A DNA stretch of 64,000 nucleotides, from contig CAYMPG010000007.1 of the NCBI GenBank assembly GCA_964392455.1, forward strand, positions 1-64,000. Reading direction: 5' to 3'. This document shows, in pieces, positions 51,684-61,234 of the stretch. The position numbers were made by a program, and so were the translations under genes. A model generated the notes under the pieces. It ran no database searches. It saw only the letters and a list, made by a program, of their open reading frames with translations, and was not told the origin of the DNA. Origin of the DNA: SFEL01 sp964392455 (lineage in GTDB: Bacteria > Bacillota > Clostridia > Christensenellales > CAG-138). Positions within the stretch are counted from its first letter, which is position 1; each line of letters begins with the position of its first letter.

Positions 51684-52809
51684 ATGAGCAAGCATCTTAT
51701 CGACCTTGTAAACATCACCAAGACCTACGATGATACTGCCGTCCTCAAGGATATCAACCTTTACATACGGGATGGCGAGTTTCTCACCCTGCTGGGCCCC
51801 TCCGGCTGCGGCAAAACCACCATGCTGCGCCTTATTGCAGGCTTTACCATGCCTGACCAGGGCAAGGTGCTTATTGACGGGCAGGATATGAGCAACGTAC
51901 CTCCCTACCGCCGCCAGGTAAATACCGTATTCCAGAAATACGCCCTTTTCCCTNNNNNNNNNNCCTCACCTTAACGTATTCGATAACATCGCCTTCGGCC
52001 TCAAAATACAGAAGCTCCCCAAGGAGGAGATAGAGCCCCGGGTAAACGAAATGATGGCGCTGGTAAACCTTTCAGGCTACGGCAAGCGCTACATTGAGCA
52101 GCTTTCCGGCGGCCAGCAGCAGCGTGTAGCCATAGCAAGAGCACTGGTAAACAGGCCCCATGTGCTGCTGCTGGATGAGCCCCTTGGTGCCCTTGACCTT
52201 AAGCTCCGCAAGGAGATGCAGATAGAGCTCAAGCGTATGCAGCAGCACCTTGGCATCACCTTCATCTACGTTACCCACGATCAGGAGGAGGCGCTCACCA
52301 TGAGCGACACCATCGTGGTAATGAACGAGGGCGTTATCCAGCAGATAGGCACCCCCACCGACATATACAATGAGCCCAAGAATATCTTCGTGGCCAAGTT
52401 TATTGGCGAGAGCAATATCATTCCCGCCACCATGCTGGATGATTACAAGGTACGCTTCCACGATATAGACTTTGAGTGCGTGGACGCAGGCTTTGGCCAG
52501 AATACCCCCGTTGACGTGGTGGTGCGCCCTGAGGATATAGATATCGTCCCCCTGGGCAAAACTCCCCTCAAGGGCAGGATACAGAGCGTGCTGTTCATGG
52601 GCGTACATTACGAATTCCGTGTGGACACGGGAGACTATGTATGGACCGTTCACTCCACTGACTTTGTGGCGCAGGATACCGAGATCAGCCTTGAGATACT
52701 GCCCGACGCAATACATATAATGCACAAGAGCACCAAGCCGGATCAGCAGGAGCTGCTCACCGAGGATGAGCTTGCTGACGCCGCCGTTGCTGCGGAGGAA
52801 GAGGAATGA
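51684..52809 (+). CDS. potA: Spermidine/putrescine ABC transporter ATPase PotA, with assembly gap
   Basis: Walker A GPSGCGKTT, Q-loop FQKYALFP, signature LSGGQQQR, Walker B LLLDEPLGALD and a C-terminal TOBE-like domain (VVRPEDIDI). The 10 N at 51954-51963 follow CCT of the Pro codon; the next bases are again CCT CAC, and FPHLNVFDN is expected. So the contig ends seem to share CCT and nothing is missing. The gene is intact. It overlaps potB by 4 bases. Confidence 0.93.
51954..51963. other. Assembly gap of 10 N in potA
   Basis: The flanking CCT on both sides looks like an unmerged overlap; no sequence needs to be missing. Confidence 0.85.
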
Positions 52810-53642
52810 AGCTGAAGCGTCAGGCGTTTTCCTACCCCTATATAGTATGGATGCTGATATTCATACTGGCTCCAATGGTGCTGATAGTGTACTTTGCCTT
52901 CAGCTCATCTGAGGGCGGCCTGACCCTTGATAACATTATCACCGCCATTTCCAACGAAATATATATGCAGGTGCTGGTGCGCTCGGTATGGATAGCCCTT
53001 AAGGCCACCGCCATCTGCCTGCTGCTGGGCTACCCCATAGCCTATATGCTTTCCACCATGAAAAAGCGCACTGCGGCAATACTCTATGTGCTTTTCATAG
53101 TGCCCATGTGGATGAACTTCCTGCTTCGCACCTATGCATGGCAGGTGCTGCTGGATTCCAATGGCATATTCAACAGCATCCTTTCCTTCCTGGGGCTGCC
53201 CACCCAGCAGTTCCTTTACACGGAGGGCGCCGTAATGCTGGGCACGGTGTACAATTTTCTCCCCTTTATGGTGCTGCCCATCTACTCTGTGCTTGTAAAG
53301 CTGGATCGCTCCCTTGTGGAGGCTGCGGCAGACCTGGGAGCAAATCCCGTGCTGTGCTTTATAAAGGTGGTGCTGCCCCAGTCGGTGCCCGGCATCATCT
53401 CCGGCATAACCATGGTGTTCATCCCCGCCATAACCACCTTTGCCATATCCAGGCTCCTGGGCGGCGGCAAATTCCTGCTGTATGGCGACCTTATCGAAAA
53501 TCAGTTCATCACCCTTGGCCAGAGCGCCTGGCCGGTGGGCAGCGCACTCAGCTTTATACTGCTGGTGCTGGTGCTTATATCCATGGCAATAATGCGCCGT
53601 GCAGAGCATGACGCAGGGGAGGAAGGAGGTATGCTCTGGTGA
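52806..53642 (+). CDS. potB: Spermidine/putrescine permease PotB
   Basis: 278 aa, six hydrophobic helices, with the EAA-type loop (VEAAADLGANPVLCFIKVVLP) that contacts PotA. Overlaps potA and potC by 4 bases each, so the complex is made from one transcript. Confidence 0.93.
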   Translation: MKLKRQAFSYPYIVWMLIFILAPMVLIVYFAFSSSEGGLTLDNIITAISNEIYMQVLVRSVWIALKATAICLLLGYPIAYMLSTMKKRTAAILYVLFIVPMWMNFLLRTYAWQVLLDSNGIFNSILSFLGLPTQQFLYTEGAVMLGTVYNFLPFMVLPIYSVLVKLDRSLVEAAADLGANPVLCFIKVVLPQSVPGIISGITMVFIPAITTFAISRLLGGGKFLLYGDLIENQFITLGQSAWPVGSALSFILLVLVLISMAIMRRAEHDAGEEGGMLW

Positions 53643-54454
53643 AGAAGCTCCGCTCTTTTTTCCGAGGCACTTACCTTGGCATAATGCTCATATTTCTCTA
53701 TGCGCCCATACTTGTGCTGATGGTATTCTCCTTTAACGGCAGCAAGTCAATGGGCCGCTGGACCGGCTTCTCCTTCCGCTGGTACGAAGCACTGTTCCAT
53801 GATACCACCATAATGGATGCCCTTGTGGTCACACTGTCCGTGGCGGTAATATCCGCCCTTGTGGCCACCGTGATAGGCACCTTTGCCGCCATAGGCATAC
53901 ATTCCATGAAAAAGCGGCCCCGTGGGGTGGTGGAGAATATCTCCCGCCTGCCCATGGTAAACCCCGACCTTGTAACGGGTATAAGCTTCATGATGCTGTT
54001 TGCCCTGCTTGGCATAAGGGGCGGCTACACCCGTATGCTCATTGCCCACATCACCTTCAATATCCCCTATGTGATATTCTCCGTGATGCCAAAGCTCAGG
54101 CAGAGCTCAAACCTCCTTTACGAGGCTGCAATGGACCTGGGCTGCACCCCCATGATGGCCCTGCGTAAGGTGGTCATACCCGACATTATGCCCGGCATAA
54201 TCTCAGGCTTTGTGCTGGCCTTCACGCTGAGCCTTGACGACTTTGTGGTGAGCTGGTTTGCCACAGACGGCATACAGAACCTTTCCATCTACATCTACGG
54301 CATTGCCCGCCGCGGCATAAGCCCGAAGATAAACGCCCTCTGCACGCTGATGTTCATAGCGGTGGTAACGCTGCTGGCCTTTGTAAACATCCGCAGCATC
54401 AAGCAGGAGCGGGAGCAGGAGCAGGCCATGAAGCGCCTGAGCCGTCGCTCATAG
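53639..54454 (+). CDS. potC: Spermidine/putrescine permease PotC
   Basis: 271 aa, GTG start inside the potB end (GTGA overlap). Six hydrophobic helices; the EAA loop is YEAAMDLGCTPMMALRKVVIP. Partner of PotB. Confidence 0.93.
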   Translation: MKKLRSFFRGTYLGIMLIFLYAPILVLMVFSFNGSKSMGRWTGFSFRWYEALFHDTTIMDALVVTLSVAVISALVATVIGTFAAIGIHSMKKRPRGVVENISRLPMVNPDLVTGISFMMLFALLGIRGGYTRMLIAHITFNIPYVIFSVMPKLRQSSNLLYEAAMDLGCTPMMALRKVVIPDIMPGIISGFVLAFTLSLDDFVVSWFATDGIQNLSIYIYGIARRGISPKINALCTLMFIAVVTLLAFVNIRSIKQEREQEQAMKRLSRRS

Positions 54455-54489
54455 TATTAAAGAGAACTTGCAAAGGAGACCTTTATATC

Positions 54490-55542
54490 ATGAAAAAAAT
54501 AGCTCTTATTCTGGCTCTTGCCATGCTTGTCTGCTGCTTTGCAGGCTGCGGCGGCAATTCTGATGCCGTTACCCTCAATGTGCTCAACTGGGGCGATTAT
54601 ATCGATGAGGAGCTGCTGGCCCGCTTTACCGAGGAGACCGGCATCCGCATCAACTACACCACCCTTGCCAACAATGAGGAAATGCTGGTAAAGCTCCAGC
54701 AGGAGGATTGCATATATGACCTGTGCTTCCCCTCTGACTACATAATCGAAAAGCTCATCGAAATGGATCTGCTTTACGAGATAAATAAGGACAATATTCC
54801 AAACCTTGAGTACATAGACGACCGGTTTATGGACCTGAGCTTTGACCCCGACAACAAATACAGCATCCCCTATATGTGGGGCACTGTGGGCATACTTTAC
54901 AACACCACCATGGTGGATGATACTGTGGATAGCTGGGATATACTCTGGAATGAAAAGTACTCCGGCCAGATACTCATGTACAACAGCATCCGCGACTCCA
55001 TGGGCGTTGCCCTTATGAAGCTGGGCCATTCCCTCAATACCCGTGACGAGGCCCATATACTTGAGGCTGAGGAAGCCCTCATCCAGCAGAAGCCCATCGT
55101 GCAGGCCTACCTTGGCGATGACATTAAGGATCGCATGATTGGCGGCGGCGGCGCTCTGGCAGTGGTATACAGCGGCGATGCAATGTGGTGTATGGACGAG
55201 GAGGAGGGCAATCCCGATCTGGCCTATGCCGTACCCTCCACCGGCACCAACCTCTGGTTTGACAACATTATCATCCCCAAGTCCAGCACCAAGACTGCCG
55301 AGGCAGAGGCCTTCATAAACTTCCTCTGCGACCCTGAGGTGGCTGCACAGAATGCCGAATACATCGGCTACTCCACCCCCAATGCAGCAGCCCTTGAGCT
55401 GATGGGCCCCGATTACATCGACAACGAGACCTACAACCCCTCCCAGGAGCTGTTTGAAAAGTGCGAAATATTCCACGACCTGGGCGACTTTATCAACGTA
55501 TACAACGACTCCTGGATGAGGGTCATCTCCTACGCAGGCTAA
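54490..55542 (+). CDS. potD: Polyamine-binding lipoprotein PotD
   Basis: 350 aa. Lipoprotein signal ending FAGC (Cys20), then LNVLNWGDYIDEELL, the typical PotD start, and the acidic ligand site with DLCFPSDYII and GGGALAVVYSGDAMW. Captures spermidine or putrescine for PotABC. Confidence 0.94.
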   Translation: MKKIALILALAMLVCCFAGCGGNSDAVTLNVLNWGDYIDEELLARFTEETGIRINYTTLANNEEMLVKLQQEDCIYDLCFPSDYIIEKLIEMDLLYEINKDNIPNLEYIDDRFMDLSFDPDNKYSIPYMWGTVGILYNTTMVDDTVDSWDILWNEKYSGQILMYNSIRDSMGVALMKLGHSLNTRDEAHILEAEEALIQQKPIVQAYLGDDIKDRMIGGGGALAVVYSGDAMWCMDEEEGNPDLAYAVPSTGTNLWFDNIIIPKSSTKTAEAEAFINFLCDPEVAAQNAEYIGYSTPNAAALELMGPDYIDNETYNPSQELFEKCEIFHDLGDFINVYNDSWMRVISYAG

Positions 55543-55585
55543 GCAGCACAATATTTTAAGCCCCAGCCCCGCCGGGGCAAAAATT

Positions 55586-55615
55586 AAAAGGCCCATTTAA
55601 AAATGGGCCTTTTTT
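55586..55615. terminator. Bidirectional terminator between potD and trkH
   Basis: AAAAGGCCCATTT pairs with AAATGGGCCTTTT around a tiny loop, followed by TT on the right. Confidence 0.85.
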
Positions 55616-55665
55616 GTATGGAATAAAGCTGCTTTTTTTACTATGGGGAGCGCCGTTTGATTGGG

Positions 55666-57108
55666 CTATACCCGCTTCCAGGTGGCGGGGTTGAAGAGCA
55701 TTATCATGGGGAATATCTCAAGCCTGCCTATCAGCATATCCAGCGTGAGCACTATCTTTGACCAGGGAGAGAATCCGCTGAAATTACCCATTGGGCCCAC
55801 CACCTCAAGGCCGGGCCCCACATTGCTTATGCAGGTGATAACGCTGGTAAGGTTGGTAGTAAAATCGCACTCATCAAAGCAGGCCACCAGCAGCGTGGAT
55901 ACCATTATGGTGAATATATACAGCATCGCATACACCTGAGCATTGTGTACCACATCCGCCCCAACCGGCTTGCCCTCCAGCTTTACCAGATTCACGGAGC
56001 GAGGATGCATCATGTGCCTCAGCTCGCAGGTGGAGGATTTAGCAAGTATCATTATTCTGGATACCTTCATACCGCCGCCGGTGCTGCCGGCGCAGGCGCC
56101 TATGAACATTATGCCCACCAGCAGCGCCCTGGAAAGCTCCGGCCACTGATTAAAGTCCGCCGTGGAGAAGCCCGCCGTGGAGATTATGGAGCTCACCTGA
56201 AACAGGGCGTACCGCAGGGACTGACCAAAGGTGCCGTATATCTCCCGGATATTCAGCGCTATTGCCAGCACCGCCCCGCCCACTATGCACAAAAACCAGC
56301 GTAGCTCCTCGTTTTTCAGCACAGCACGCACATTGCCTATGAGTATGAAGAAATATAGATTGAAATTGATGGAAAACAGTATGAGGAATACGCTTATTAC
56401 AATATCTATATAAGCGCTGTCATAATAGGCCACGCTGTTATTCTTTATGCCAAAGCCGCCTGTGCCTGCCGTGCCCATTGCGTGAACGAATGCATCAAAC
56501 AGCGTCATGCCGCCCGCCATCAGGAATACCACCTCTATCAGGGTCAGCACCACATATATGCCATAAAGTATCATGGCGCTGTCCTTCGCCCGAGGCACCA
56601 GCTTGCCCACCACAGGGCCAGGCACCTCCGCCCGCATAATATGCATATTGCGGTTATCTGCCATGGGCAGCACTGCCATCATAAACACCAGCACGCCCAT
56701 GCCCCCTACCCAGTGGGTAAAGCTGCGCCAGAACAGCAGGCCGTATGGAGTGGCCTCCACGTTTGTAAGCACGGAGGAGCCGGTGGTGGTAAAGCCGGAT
56801 ACGGTTTCAAATACCGCATCCACATACGTGGGCACTATGCCATCCACGTAAAAGGGCAGCGCACCAAAGAGGGAAAGCACTATCCAGCACAGGGATACTG
56901 TAACAAAGCCCTCACGGGCATAGATGGCCCTGTTTTGCGTTTTAAGGCATACCAGCGGCACGCCCGCCACTATGAGGCTCACCATAGCCACAAGGAACCC
57001 TCTTATGGCCTCCCCGTTAAACAGGGCTATCAGCATGGAGGGTATCATCAGCACCGCCTCCGTAAGCATGGCATAGCCCGTTATTCTTGCTATCATGCGG
57101 TAATTCAT
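55666..57108 (-). CDS. trkH: Potassium uptake protein TrkH
   Basis: 480 aa. Four pore-lining M1-P-M2 repeats; the first filter region is FTTTGSSVLTN (residues about 122-132), with similar GTGGFG, STAGFST and ISNVGPG regions. Takes up K+ under control of TrkA. It follows trkA by 4 bases. Confidence 0.94.
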   Translation of the reverse strand: MNYRMIARITGYAMLTEAVLMIPSMLIALFNGEAIRGFLVAMVSLIVAGVPLVCLKTQNRAIYAREGFVTVSLCWIVLSLFGALPFYVDGIVPTYVDAVFETVSGFTTTGSSVLTNVEATPYGLLFWRSFTHWVGGMGVLVFMMAVLPMADNRNMHIMRAEVPGPVVGKLVPRAKDSAMILYGIYVVLTLIEVVFLMAGGMTLFDAFVHAMGTAGTGGFGIKNNSVAYYDSAYIDIVISVFLILFSINFNLYFFILIGNVRAVLKNEELRWFLCIVGGAVLAIALNIREIYGTFGQSLRYALFQVSSIISTAGFSTADFNQWPELSRALLVGIMFIGACAGSTGGGMKVSRIMILAKSSTCELRHMMHPRSVNLVKLEGKPVGADVVHNAQVYAMLYIFTIMVSTLLVACFDECDFTTNLTSVITCISNVGPGLEVVGPMGNFSGFSPWSKIVLTLDMLIGRLEIFPMIMLFNPATWKRV

Positions 57109-57112
57109 ATGC

Positions 57113-58474
57113 TTAGGCTTCCTTTAATATCTTGTTCAGCTCCTCAAGGCCGCTTATGGTGGTGACTACTATTACGGAATCTCCCACCCTTATGCTGTCA
57201 TTACCGCCGGGAATGATGCAGGATCCGCCCCGGATTATTGCACCGATGAGCACATTATCCCTAATGGGCAGGTCCTTCAGAGGGATGCCCACGCAGCGAT
57301 TGCCCTCGCGCACCCTGAATTCCAGTGCCTCGGCATTGCCGTCGGCAATGCGGTGAAGTGTCTCCACGTTGCTGCCTGTGGCGTTGGTCATGGCACGAAC
57401 GTAGCTTATTATGCTATTTGCAGCAATGTCCTTAGGAGAGATAAGGCTCTCCACCCCCACGTTTGTCACCATATCCGCAAGGTGAGAGCTGTTTACCTTG
57501 GCTATCACCTTATCCACATTTATGGAATTTGCGTACATGGAAAGTATGATGTTTTCCTCATCTATGCCTGTAAGGGCGATGAATGCATCGGTATTATCAA
57601 TGCCCTCCTCGTGGAGCAGCTCGTGATTGGTGCCGTCTCCATGGAGTATCTGGGCCTTGGGCAGCAGCTCGCAGAGCCTGTTGCAGGTGGCCTCGTCCTT
57701 TTCTATTATCTTTACATGGAGGCCGCTCTCTATGAGCTGGCGGGTAAGGTAATAGGCTATCCTGCCGCCGCCCACTATCATAACGTCCTTCACCTTGCGC
57801 TTGAAGGTACCCACGGCCTTAAAGAATGCGCTCACATCTCCCGGTGCAGCCAGTATGGACAGCTTATCCCCTGTACGCATTTCAAAGCTGCCCTTGGGGA
57901 TAAATACCTCATCCTCCCGGCAGGCAGCGCATACCAGTACCCTCAGGCCAAAGTGGCCATAAAAATCCGCCAGCCTCATGCCGTGAAGGGGACTCCCCTC
58001 CCTTACCTTGAATTCCACCAGCTCTATGCGGCCCTTGGCAAAGGGCTCCACCTTTATGGCAGATGCAAAGCGCAGCAGCCTTGATATTTCAGAGGCCGCC
58101 GCCTGCTCCGGATTTACCGTCATGGACAGGCCCAGCTCATCCTTAAGAAAAAACATCTGCTGCTGATACTGGGGATCTCGCACGCGGGCTATGGTGTGCT
58201 TTGCGCCCAGCTTTTTTGCCACCATGCAGCAGAGCATATTCATTTCATCGGCACTGGTGGCAGCGATTAAAAGATCCGCCTTGGCAACGCCTGCCTCGGT
58301 CTGCACCTGATAGCTTACGCCATTGCCCTCCACGCAGCTCACATCCTGAAGGTCCATTGTGTTATTCAGCGCAGCCGGCCTGTTATCTATAACTGTAATA
58401 TCGTGATCCTCACGGGAAAGGCGTTCAGTAACGGTATAGCCCACCTTGCCGTCGCCCACTATTACTATATTCAT
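57113..58474 (-). CDS. trkA: Potassium uptake regulator TrkA
   Basis: 453 aa from the ATG at 58474 (MNIVIVGDGKVGYTV), with AAAGGAA 7 bases upstream. Two RCK domains: NAD-binding GDGKVG at 7-12 and GGGRIAYYLTRQL at about 235, each followed by a C-terminal RCK-C domain. Gates TrkH by nucleotide binding. Confidence 0.94.
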   Translation of the reverse strand: MNIVIVGDGKVGYTVTERLSREDHDITVIDNRPAALNNTMDLQDVSCVEGNGVSYQVQTEAGVAKADLLIAATSADEMNMLCCMVAKKLGAKHTIARVRDPQYQQQMFFLKDELGLSMTVNPEQAAASEISRLLRFASAIKVEPFAKGRIELVEFKVREGSPLHGMRLADFYGHFGLRVLVCAACREDEVFIPKGSFEMRTGDKLSILAAPGDVSAFFKAVGTFKRKVKDVMIVGGGRIAYYLTRQLIESGLHVKIIEKDEATCNRLCELLPKAQILHGDGTNHELLHEEGIDNTDAFIALTGIDEENIILSMYANSINVDKVIAKVNSSHLADMVTNVGVESLISPKDIAANSIISYVRAMTNATGSNVETLHRIADGNAEALEFRVREGNRCVGIPLKDLPIRDNVLIGAIIRGGSCIIPGGNDSIRVGDSVIVVTTISGLEELNKILKEA

Positions 58475-58534
58475 ACACATATTCCTTTCGATGAAAGATG
58501 CGTACATTATATCATTGAGCATTTATGCCCATCA

Positions 58535-58563
58535 ATAAGCCGGGAGAATTTCTCCCGGCTTAT
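58535..58563 (-). terminator. Hairpin after the xanthine dehydrogenase gene
   Basis: ATAAGCCGGGAGA (58535-58547) and TCTCCCGGCTTAT (58551-58563) are perfect arms around a 3-base loop. T-run is short on both sides, but it is the likely end of the ygfK-xdh transcript. Confidence 0.65.
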
Positions 58564-58600
58564 GCTGCAAATATTCTGCTAAGATATGCTGCTTTTTGGT

Positions 58601-61156
58601 TTATTTCTTCTTCCTGCTGTAGGGAGTGCCCTCAAGGGGCAGTGACGTGCGACGTATACCGTCATAGCGCAGGTACGCCTCGGATATTGCAGGGGCGGTG
58701 GGTATGGAGGTTATCTCACCTATGCCTATTGCGCCGTATGCGCCATCCACGCCGGCCTTTTCCACTATTATGGATTGTACCTTTGGCGCCTTGTCCGCCT
58801 TAAACAGGCCCAGCGTACCATACTTTGCCGTGGGAGCGCAATTTACTATCGGGTACTCCTCCGTAAGGGCAAAGCCTGTGGACATTACCACGCCGCCCTC
58901 TATCTGCCCCTCTACGGACAGGGGGTTTACCGCCTTGCCCACAGCATGGGCCGCCACTATCCTATCCAGCGTTCCGTCCTCCTTCAGCAATGCCACCTGG
59001 GTGGCAAAGCCGTAGGCAACGTGGCTTACGGGGTTTGGCTTATCAGAGCCCAGCGGGTCTGTTGGGGGATAATAATCCGCAAAGAATTCCTCGCCCTCCA
59101 GCTCCTCCACTGCCCTGCCGCCAGCCGCCTTATTGTACAGCTCGCAGGCACGCCTTGCGGCCTCCCCTGTAAGCAGGGTCTGCCTTGAGCCTGAGGTAGT
59201 GCCGGAATCCGGGGTGCGGTGGCTGTTTGGCGCCTCTATCACTATCTTTTCCCGGGGAAGGCCGGTGGTTTCGTGGACTATCTGCACAAGCACCGTAGCA
59301 AGGCCCTGGCCTATGCAGCTTGCTCCCGCCAGCACATGGAGCTTGCCATCCTCCACCAGGAGCTTTACCCGGCCCACATCCGGCAGGCCCACGCCCACGC
59401 CTGCGTTCTTCATGGCGCAGGCTATTCCGGCGTACTTTGCCCCCTCGTATGCGCCCTTTACCGCCTCCAGCGTTTCCACAAGGCCGGTGGAGCCATCTGC
59501 TATCTGCCCATTGGGCAGCACCTGCCCGGGGCGTATGGCGTTGCGGTAGCGTATCTCCCAGGGGCTTATACCTATGGTATCAGCCATTTTGGTAAGCAGG
59601 CTCTCCATGCCAAAGCAGGTCTGGGTAACGCCAAAGCCGCGAAATGCGCCGGCAGGGGGGTTATTTGTATAGTATGCCTTGCCGTCTATTTCAAAGTTTT
59701 GATAATTATACGGCCCGGCAGCATGGGTGCAGGCCCTTTCCAGCACCGGCCCGCCCAGTGAGGCATATGCGCCGGTATCCGCTATGACCTTTGCACACAC
59801 GCCCTGTATTATGCCATTTTCATCGCAGCCCAGAGTAAACTCCATATCCATGGGGTGACGCTTGGGGTGTATCAGCAGGCTTTCTGCCCTTGAGAGCTTC
59901 ACCTTTACGGGGCGCTTTGTAAGGTACGCCACCAGCGCAGCATGGTGCTGCACGGTAACATCCTCCTTGCCGCCGAAGCCGCCGCCCACCAGCTTGTTTT
60001 CCACGCACACCTGCTCATGGGTCAGGCCCAGCATGGGGGCGGTTTCGTGCTGAGTATCGTATACGCTCTGATCTGAGGAGTATATCTTTACCCCATCCCC
60101 CACCGGGAAGGCCACGGCGCACTCCGGCTCAAGGAAGGCGTGCTCTGTATAGGGGGTGGAATATTTTTCCGTAAGCACATACTTTGAGCGGGCAATGGCC
60201 TCCTTTGCGTTGCCCCTGGATACGTGCTTATGGGCCATAAGGTTGCCATCCTCATGAACGAGGGGGGCATCCTCTGCCATCGCCTCATAAGGGGAGCGCA
60301 CAGGGGTAAGCTCCTCATACTCCACCTTTACCAGCTTCTTGGCCTCCTCCAGTATCTCCTGGGTCTCCGCCGCCACTATGCATATGGCGTCGCCCAGATA
60401 GTGGGTGATGCTGCCTACGGGTATAAGAGCATCCCAATCTTTTTTAAGATGGCCCACCTTAACGCTGCCAGGAATATCCTCTGCGGTAAATACTCCCACC
60501 ACGCCGGGCAGTGCCTTTGCAGCAGACGCATCTATGGACAGCACTCTGGCTCTCGGGTAGGCTGAGCGAACTGCGCTTGCGTATATCATGCCCTCCATGT
60601 ATATATCGTCGCAGTATTCGCCATAGCCCAGCACCTTTTCCTCCACATCCACCCTGTGGGCCCGCTCGCCCAGGGAGAAATCATTGCTGTGCTCAGGGAC
60701 GCTGCCATTGCGTATGCACTCTGCCGCCAGCTCTATTGCCTTTACGATTTTAACGTAGCCTGTACAGCGGCAGATATTATTGCGGATGGCAAAGCGTATC
60801 TCCTCCTCTGTGGGGCTCTGGTTCACATCTATAAGGGCCTTGGCGCACATGACCATGCCGGGTATGCAGAAGCCGCACTGGACAGCACCCGCCTCGCCAA
60901 AGGCATAGGTATACACCTTCTTTTCAAAATCCGACAGGCCCTCTACGGTAATGATGGACTTTCCCTCCATGCGGTCTGTCTGCTGAACGCAGCACTTTAC
61001 CGCCTTGCCGTCTATGATTATGGTGCAGGTGCCGCAGGCGCCCTCGCTGCATCCATCCTTGACTGAAGTAAGGCCAAGGTCATCCCGCAGGTAGCGCATG
61101 AGCTTTTTATTCTTTTCCACGGTAACCTGTTTGCCGTTTACTGTAAAGGTTGCCAT
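58601..61156 (-). CDS. Selenium-dependent-type xanthine dehydrogenase (fused 2Fe-2S and molybdenum domains)
   Basis: 851 aa. N-terminal plant-type [2Fe-2S] domain with Cys36, Cys41, Cys44, Cys56; second [2Fe-2S] helical domain with QCGFC and CRCTGY (to about 150). The molybdopterin domain follows, with GGGFGGKED, AFRGFGVTQ, GSRQTLLTG and the active-site Glu in GAIGIGE. There is no FAD domain. This matches the family of selenium-dependent molybdenum hydroxylases (TIGR03311 type). No in-frame TGA is present; selenium would be labile, not selenocysteine. Likely oxidises xanthine or a related purine, with YgfK as redox partner. Confidence 0.85.
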   Translation of the reverse strand: MATFTVNGKQVTVEKNKKLMRYLRDDLGLTSVKDGCSEGACGTCTIIIDGKAVKCCVQQTDRMEGKSIITVEGLSDFEKKVYTYAFGEAGAVQCGFCIPGMVMCAKALIDVNQSPTEEEIRFAIRNNICRCTGYVKIVKAIELAAECIRNGSVPEHSNDFSLGERAHRVDVEEKVLGYGEYCDDIYMEGMIYASAVRSAYPRARVLSIDASAAKALPGVVGVFTAEDIPGSVKVGHLKKDWDALIPVGSITHYLGDAICIVAAETQEILEEAKKLVKVEYEELTPVRSPYEAMAEDAPLVHEDGNLMAHKHVSRGNAKEAIARSKYVLTEKYSTPYTEHAFLEPECAVAFPVGDGVKIYSSDQSVYDTQHETAPMLGLTHEQVCVENKLVGGGFGGKEDVTVQHHAALVAYLTKRPVKVKLSRAESLLIHPKRHPMDMEFTLGCDENGIIQGVCAKVIADTGAYASLGGPVLERACTHAAGPYNYQNFEIDGKAYYTNNPPAGAFRGFGVTQTCFGMESLLTKMADTIGISPWEIRYRNAIRPGQVLPNGQIADGSTGLVETLEAVKGAYEGAKYAGIACAMKNAGVGVGLPDVGRVKLLVEDGKLHVLAGASCIGQGLATVLVQIVHETTGLPREKIVIEAPNSHRTPDSGTTSGSRQTLLTGEAARRACELYNKAAGGRAVEELEGEEFFADYYPPTDPLGSDKPNPVSHVAYGFATQVALLKEDGTLDRIVAAHAVGKAVNPLSVEGQIEGGVVMSTGFALTEEYPIVNCAPTAKYGTLGLFKADKAPKVQSIIVEKAGVDGAYGAIGIGEITSIPTAPAISEAYLRYDGIRRTSLPLEGTPYSRKKK

Positions 61157-61184
61157 TATCTCTCTTTCCTTTCAGATGTACCTT

Positions 61185-61217
61185 TGGGGACCGCCCTGTC
61201 AGGGCAGCCCCCAAAGT
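61185..61217. repeat. Inverted repeat between ygfK-like and xanthine dehydrogenase genes
   Basis: CTTTGGGG and GCCCTG pair imperfectly with AGGGC and CCCCCAAAG in the 78-base spacer. No T-run follows; it could attenuate or protect the downstream mRNA. Confidence 0.5.
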
Positions 61218-61234
61218 GCAGTAATTATAGCTCT

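Noticed and set aside
54457..55596. 379-codon minus-strand frame opposite potD
   Set aside because: Shadow of potD, which has a lipobox and clear family motifs.
58601..61156. Selenocysteine in the xanthine dehydrogenase
   Set aside because: No in-frame TGA is found; this enzyme class uses labile selenium at the molybdenum site.
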